Shown here piece after piece: positions 60,765 to 64,000 of a stretch of 64,000 nucleotides of DNA. The position numbers and the translations under genes are program-made. The DNA is from Rudaea cellulosilytica DSM 22992 (GTDB taxonomy: Bacteria > Pseudomonadota > Gammaproteobacteria > Xanthomonadales > Rhodanobacteraceae): contig NZ_KB899241.1 in assembly GCF_000378125.1 (NCBI RefSeq), positions 2,145,652 through 2,209,651 of the forward strand, read 5' to 3'. Each line of letters starts with the position of its first letter. Position 1 is the first letter of the stretch. The notes under the pieces were generated by a model. The model saw only the letters and a program-made list of their open reading frames with translations. It was not told the DNA's origin and made no database searches.

Positions 60765-61666
60765 CAGAAATATCCCTCCGCCTTCTTCTTCTCCATCGAC
60801 GCACTCGAGTCGTGATCGATCAGGCGACCCTGGCGTTCGGTGGTCGTCGCGAGCAGCATCTCCTGGATGATTGCGGGCAGCGTCGCCGCCGTCGACTCGA
60901 TCGCACCCGACAGCGGGTAACAGCCGAGCGTGCGGAAACGAACGGATTTGTTTTTCGGCGTCTCGCCGCTGCGCAGCGGAAAGCGTTCGTCGTCGACCAT
61001 GATCAGCATGCCGTCGCGCTCGACCACGGGCCGCTCGGCGGCGAGGTAGAGCGGCACGATCGGGATGTCTTCGAGGTGGATGTACTGCCAGATGTCGAGC
61101 TCGGTCCAGTTCGACAGCGGGAACACGCGGATCGACTCGCCGGGATTCTTGCGCGTGTTGTACAGGCGCCAGAGTTCGGGGCGTTGGTTCTTCGGGTCCC
61201 ACTGATGCTGGGCCGAACGGAACGAAAACACGCGTTCCTTCGCGCGCGACTTCTCCTCGTCGCGACGCGCGCCGCCGAAGGCGAGGTCGAAACGATGCAG
61301 GTCGAGCGCCTGCTTGAGCCCCTGCGTTTTCCACATGTCCGTATGCTTGGCCGAGCCGTGCGTGAACGGATTGATGCCGAGCGCTTCGGCTTCCGGATTC
61401 TTGTGCACGATCAGCTCCATGCCCGACTCGCGCGCGGCGCGTTCGCGCATCGCGTACATGTCGCGGAACTTCCAGGTCGTATCGACGTGGAGCAGCGGAA
61501 ACGGCGGGCGGCTCGGGTAAAACGCCTTGCGCGCGAGGTGCAGCATCACCGACGAATCCTTGCCGATCGAATACAGCATCACCGGCCGCTGGGACTCGGC
61601 GACGGCTTCGCGCAGGATGTCGATGCTTTCGGCTTCGAGGCGTTGCAGGTGGGTCAGGCTGGGCAT
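60764..61666 (-). CDS. cysD: Sulfate adenylyltransferase subunit 2
   Basis: A 300-residue PP-loop ATPase: [17 protein letters not shown] (SGGxDS-type), [65 protein letters not shown] and a C-terminal [11 protein letters not shown]. It forms ATP sulfurylase with CysN. First gene of the operon; the upstream 135-nt gap to dps holds a long imperfect hairpin. Confidence 0.97.
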   Translation of the reverse strand: MPSLTHLQRLEAESIDILREAVAESQRPVMLYSIGKDSSVMLHLARKAFYPSRPPFPLLHVDTTWKFRDMYAMRERAARESGMELIVHKNPEAEALGINPFTHGSAKHTDMWKTQGLKQALDLHRFDLAFGGARRDEEKSRAKERVFSFRSAQHQWDPKNQRPELWRLYNTRKNPGESIRVFPLSNWTELDIWQYIHLEDIPIVPLYLAAERPVVERDGMLIMVDDERFPLRSGETPKNKSVRFRTLGCYPLSGAIESTAATLPAIIQEMLLATTTERQGRLIDHDSSASMEKKKAEGYF

Positions 61667-61727
61667 CTACCTATTATGCGGCAAACGCATATCGCCGGAA
61701 GCAATAAAGCGGGCAGGAAAGGGCGCG

Positions 61728-61785
61728 CGGGTCCCGAAGAAAAAGCATAAGCAAAGAACGATTTCTCCGCTTTCTTCGGGCCCCG
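61728..61785. repeat. Imperfect long hairpin between dps and cysD
   Basis: The arm cgggtcccgaagaaaaagc (61728-61746) pairs with gctttcttcgggccccg (61769-61785), with one mismatch and a two-base bulge. It lies immediately downstream of dps on the minus strand and upstream of cysD, so it could end dps transcripts or belong to the cysD leader. Confidence 0.5.
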
Positions 61786-61801
61786 TCTTCCGCGATACGG
61801 G

Positions 61802-62290
61802 CTACTGCAGATGCGCCTCGAGGAACCACAACGACTTGTCGAGGCCGCGCGAGATGCCGGTGAACAGGTCGGCCGTGTCGGCGTCGCCAGCGTTGTTGCT
61901 GGCATCGATCGCGGCACGGGTCGACTTGGCCAGCTGGGCGTAGCGGTCGGCGAGCAGGGCCACCATCTGCATGCCGTCGTAGCTGTCGTGCGGCAGTTCG
62001 GCGATGCGCGAAGCCTTGGCCGCAATGCGCGCCGTGCCCATCGCCACGCCGCCGAGCGCGGTCACGCGTTCGGCCACGTCATCCACCGGTCCCTCGAGTT
62101 GCTCGGCGAGCTCGTCGAACAGTTCGTGCAGGGCGATGAAATAGGGACCCTTCACGTTCCAGTGCGCCTGCTTGACCTGGGTGTACAGATCGAGCGTGTC
62201 GGCGAGTTGCGCGTTGAGCAGCGCGATCATCTTCTCGCGCAGCTTCGGCGCGATGTCGATGCGGGTTGGATTCTGCTTGTGCTTGGCCAT
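61802..62290 (-). CDS. dps: Dps-type ferritin-like DNA-protection protein
   Basis: ATG 62290 with aaaaggag upstream gives 162 residues; the open frame extends back to 62380 without support. Ferroxidase-site signature: TLDLYTQVKQAHWNVKGPYFIALHELFDEL (His, His and Asp/Glu in the usual Dps pattern; quoted in part at about residues 35-65) and EGPVDDVAERVTALGG. Dps dodecamers bind DNA and oxidise iron with peroxide. A basic N-terminus (AKHKQNPTRI) can contact DNA. Confidence 0.95.
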   Translation of the reverse strand: MAKHKQNPTRIDIAPKLREKMIALLNAQLADTLDLYTQVKQAHWNVKGPYFIALHELFDELAEQLEGPVDDVAERVTALGGVAMGTARIAAKASRIAELPHDSYDGMQMVALLADRYAQLAKSTRAAIDASNNAGDADTADLFTGISRGLDKSLWFLEAHLQ

Positions 62291-62409
62291 GGATCGCTCC
62301 TTTTGCGGGGACAGCGTCACTATAATGTCGCCCGATTCCACATTGAAGTCGATTGTTGCGATCCCCGCGATAGACCACATCTATCACGGACCTCGCCACC
62401 TGCCGCTGC

Positions 62410-64000
62410 GTGAAACCTCGTATTTCTCCCGACTCCCCGCTTTCCGCCCTGCGCGCCGAGATTGCCGAAACGATGCTGCGCGATCGCCGCGCGCTGTCGC
62501 GCGAGATCGACCGGCTTGCGTCGCGCGCAGCCGACGAGACTGCACTCGCGCGCCTGCGCCTGCGCATCGCCGCCGCGCGGGCGCGCTACGCGACGCGTTC
62601 GGCGAGCGTTCCCGAGATCCGCGTCGACGAGTCGTTGCCGATCGCGGCGCGCACGGACGAGATCGTCGAACTGATTCGCAAGCACCAGGTCATCGTCCTC
62701 GCCGGCGAAACCGGTTCGGGCAAGAGCACGCAGTTGCCGAAGCTCTGCCTCGCCGCCGGTCGCGGCCGCGCCGGCTTGATCGGCTGCACGCAGCCGCGCC
62801 GCGTCGCCGCGCGCAGCGTGGCGCGGCGTGTGGCGGACGAGTTGGGGACCGAACTCGGCAGCCTAGTCGGCTATCAGGTGCGCTTTGCCGACCAGGCCAG
62901 CGAACGCACCCTGGTCAAGTTCATGACCGACGGCATCCTGCTCGCGGAAACGCAGGGCGATCCGTGGCTCAACGCCTACGACACGATCATCATCGACGAG
63001 GCGCACGAGCGCAGCCTCAACATCGATTTCCTGCTCGGTTATCTCAAGCGCCTGCTCGCGCGCCGCAAGGATCTCAAGCTCATCGTCACTTCGGCGACGA
63101 TCGACACGGCGCGTTTCGCCGCGCATTTCGGCAACGCGCCCGTGGTCGAGGTCGAGGGCCGCAGTTATCCGGTCGAAGTGCGCTGGCGGCCTGCACCGGA
63201 AAAGGAAAACCTGACCCAGGTCGAGCAGATCGTCGCCGCAGTCGACGAAATCACGCGCGAGGACCCGCGCGGCGATGCGCTGATCTTCCTTTCGGGCGAA
63301 CGCGAGATCCGCGAAACGCATTTGTCGCTCGCGCGGCGCAACTACCGCGCGACCGAAGTGCTTGCGCTGTACGCGCGCCTGTCCGCGGCCGAGCAGGATC
63401 GCGTGTTCAAGCCCGGTGCCGCGCGGCGCATCGTGCTCGCGACCAACGTCGCGGAAACCTCGCTGACCGTGCCGCGCATCCGCTACGTGATCGACACGGG
63501 CACGGCGCGGGTCAAGCGCTACCTGCCGCGCAGCCAGCTTGAGCGCCTGCACGTCGAGCCGATCTCGCAGGCCGCGGCCGAGCAGCGCAAAGGCCGCTGC
63601 GGTCGAATCGGACCGGGCGTGTGCCTGCGCCTGTACGCCGAGGACGATTTCAACGCGCGGCCGAAATACTCCGATCCGGAAATCCTGCGTTCCTCGCTGG
63701 CCGGCGTGATCCTGCGCATGCTCAGCCTGAAGCTGGGCGAGGTGGAAAATTTCCCGTTCGTCGAAGCGCCGAATCCGCGTGCGATCGGCGATGGCTGGCG
63801 GCGGTTGCAGGAGCTCGGCGCCGTATCTATGCGTTCATCCTTGAACGCGGAAGATCAAAAAGCGGGCATCCATGACCGCACTTCTCAATATGTGCTGACC
63901 GATATCGGTCGTGGCATGGCAGCGATGCCGATCGACGTCGCGCTGGCGCGCATGCTGGTCGAGGCGCAGCGGCTGGGCGTATCGCGCGAACTGCTGATCC
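62410..64000 (+). CDS. hrpA: ATP-dependent RNA helicase HrpA (5' part, cut by window end)
   Basis: The frame from GTG 62410 is open to the last base (about 530 codons). Motifs: AGETGSGKSTQLPKL (Walker A, residues about 97-111), TQPRRVAARSVARRVADEL, FMTDGILLAE, DEAHERSLNIDFLLGYL (DEAH at 196-199), VTSATID, FLSGEREI, ATNVAETSLTVP and QRKGRCGRIGPGVCLRLY. The order and length so far fit the ~1300-residue HrpA family of DEAH helicases. A longer open frame in another phase (to 63542) is a shadow. Start uncertain because no ribosome site stands out. Confidence 0.93.
   Translation, partial: MKPRISPDSPLSALRAEIAETMLRDRRALSREIDRLASRAADETALARLRLRIAAARARYATRSASVPEIRVDESLPIAARTDEIVELIRKHQVIVLAGETGSGKSTQLPKLCLAAGRGRAGLIGCTQPRRVAARSVARRVADELGTELGSLVGYQVRFADQASERTLVKFMTDGILLAETQGDPWLNAYDTIIIDEAHERSLNIDFLLGYLKRLLARRKDLKLIVTSATIDTARFAAHFGNAPVVEVEGRSYPVEVRWRPAPEKENLTQVEQIVAAVDEITREDPRGDALIFLSGEREIRETHLSLARRNYRATEVLALYARLSAAEQDRVFKPGAARRIVLATNVAETSLTVPRIRYVIDTGTARVKRYLPRSQLERLHVEPISQAAAEQRKGRCGRIGPGVCLRLYAEDDFNARPKYSDPEILRSSLAGVILRMLSLKLGEVENFPFVEAPNPRAIGDGWRRLQELGAVSMRSSLNAEDQKAGIHDRTSQYVLTDIGRGMAAMPIDVALARMLVEAQRLGVSRELLI

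Noticed and set aside
62172-63542. 456-codon plus-strand frame over the helicase region
   Set aside because: It is out of phase with the clear DEAH helicase motifs that run to the window end from 62410.
1-64000. tRNA, rRNA, CRISPR array or complete insertion sequence
   Set aside because: No cloverleaf, rRNA segment, regular spacer-repeat array or transposase was seen; the tandem repeats found are protein-domain repeats.

Overview
The window is high-GC, densely coded DNA from a proteobacterium. The best guess is a gammaproteobacterium of the Xanthomonadales (Rhodanobacteraceae or Lysobacteraceae). This rests on a fused cysNC next to cysD, large secreted proteins with repeat domains and a C-terminal sorting-like tail, a LytS/LytTR pair, and a hairpin-ended intergenic repeat whose translated end reads HFLLLVQEKVTK, which I associate with that order. 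The assignment is inference; no rRNA or tRNA gene is present.

Region 1 (1-3.8 kb) is an oxidative sugar cluster: the tail of a GMC oxidoreductase, its gluconate-2-dehydrogenase subunit-3-like partner, an exported sugar isomerase/epimerase, an alpha/beta-hydrolase lipoprotein and a DUF1080 (3-keto-glycoside hydrolase type) protein. Most of these genes overlap by 4 nt. An acyl-CoA synthetase follows (4-5.6 kb).

Region 2 (5.7-12.6 kb) is accessory DNA: an Ig-repeat surface protein that has lost its 5' end, a scar rich in 'cagggaa' repeats, a 1010-aa secreted HEITH metalloprotease with three C-terminal 129-aa repeats, and an S41-like protease.

Region 3 (12.6-41.3 kb) is the most striking part: a low-oxygen survival island. 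Nine 14-bp FNR/ANR-type palindromes (TTGAY-N4-RTCAR), plus one degenerate copy, lie upstream of universal stress proteins, a core-deleted ribonucleotide-reductase-like protein, a GNAT enzyme, Hsp20-phasin, a divergent phosphoketolase, a phosphotransacetylase-ackA operon, cbb3 oxidase (ccoNOQP-GIS) and hemN. A persulfide-sensing module (YeeE/YedE, metallo-beta-lactamase hydrolase, BigR-type repressor) is embedded in it. The island ends with ompW, a ferredoxin/flavodoxin reductase, a two-component system and a CRP/FNR regulator that keeps an FNR-like recognition helix but lacks the iron-sulfur cysteines. The logic appears to be to raise oxygen affinity (cbb3), make ATP from sugar phosphate via acetyl phosphate, make haem without oxygen, and protect proteins and stores. 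It resembles the low-oxygen-activated (lxa) locus described in Burkholderia cenocepacia, but with the oxidase built in.

Region 4 (41.4-64 kb) is mixed: an FMN-dependent 2-hydroxy-acid dehydrogenase, a BNR-repeat protein paired with a ThiS/MoaD-like protein, an RND pump with its adaptor separated by a palindromic repeat, a 519-bp hairpin-ended repeat element, a LytS/LytTR system, a btaAB operon for phosphorus-free betaine lipid, a secreted phosphodiesterase-like protein, a secreted duplicated-domain protein, an exported methyltransferase, a MocR regulator, cysD-cysNC, dps, and the 5' part of an HrpA-type helicase that runs off the end.
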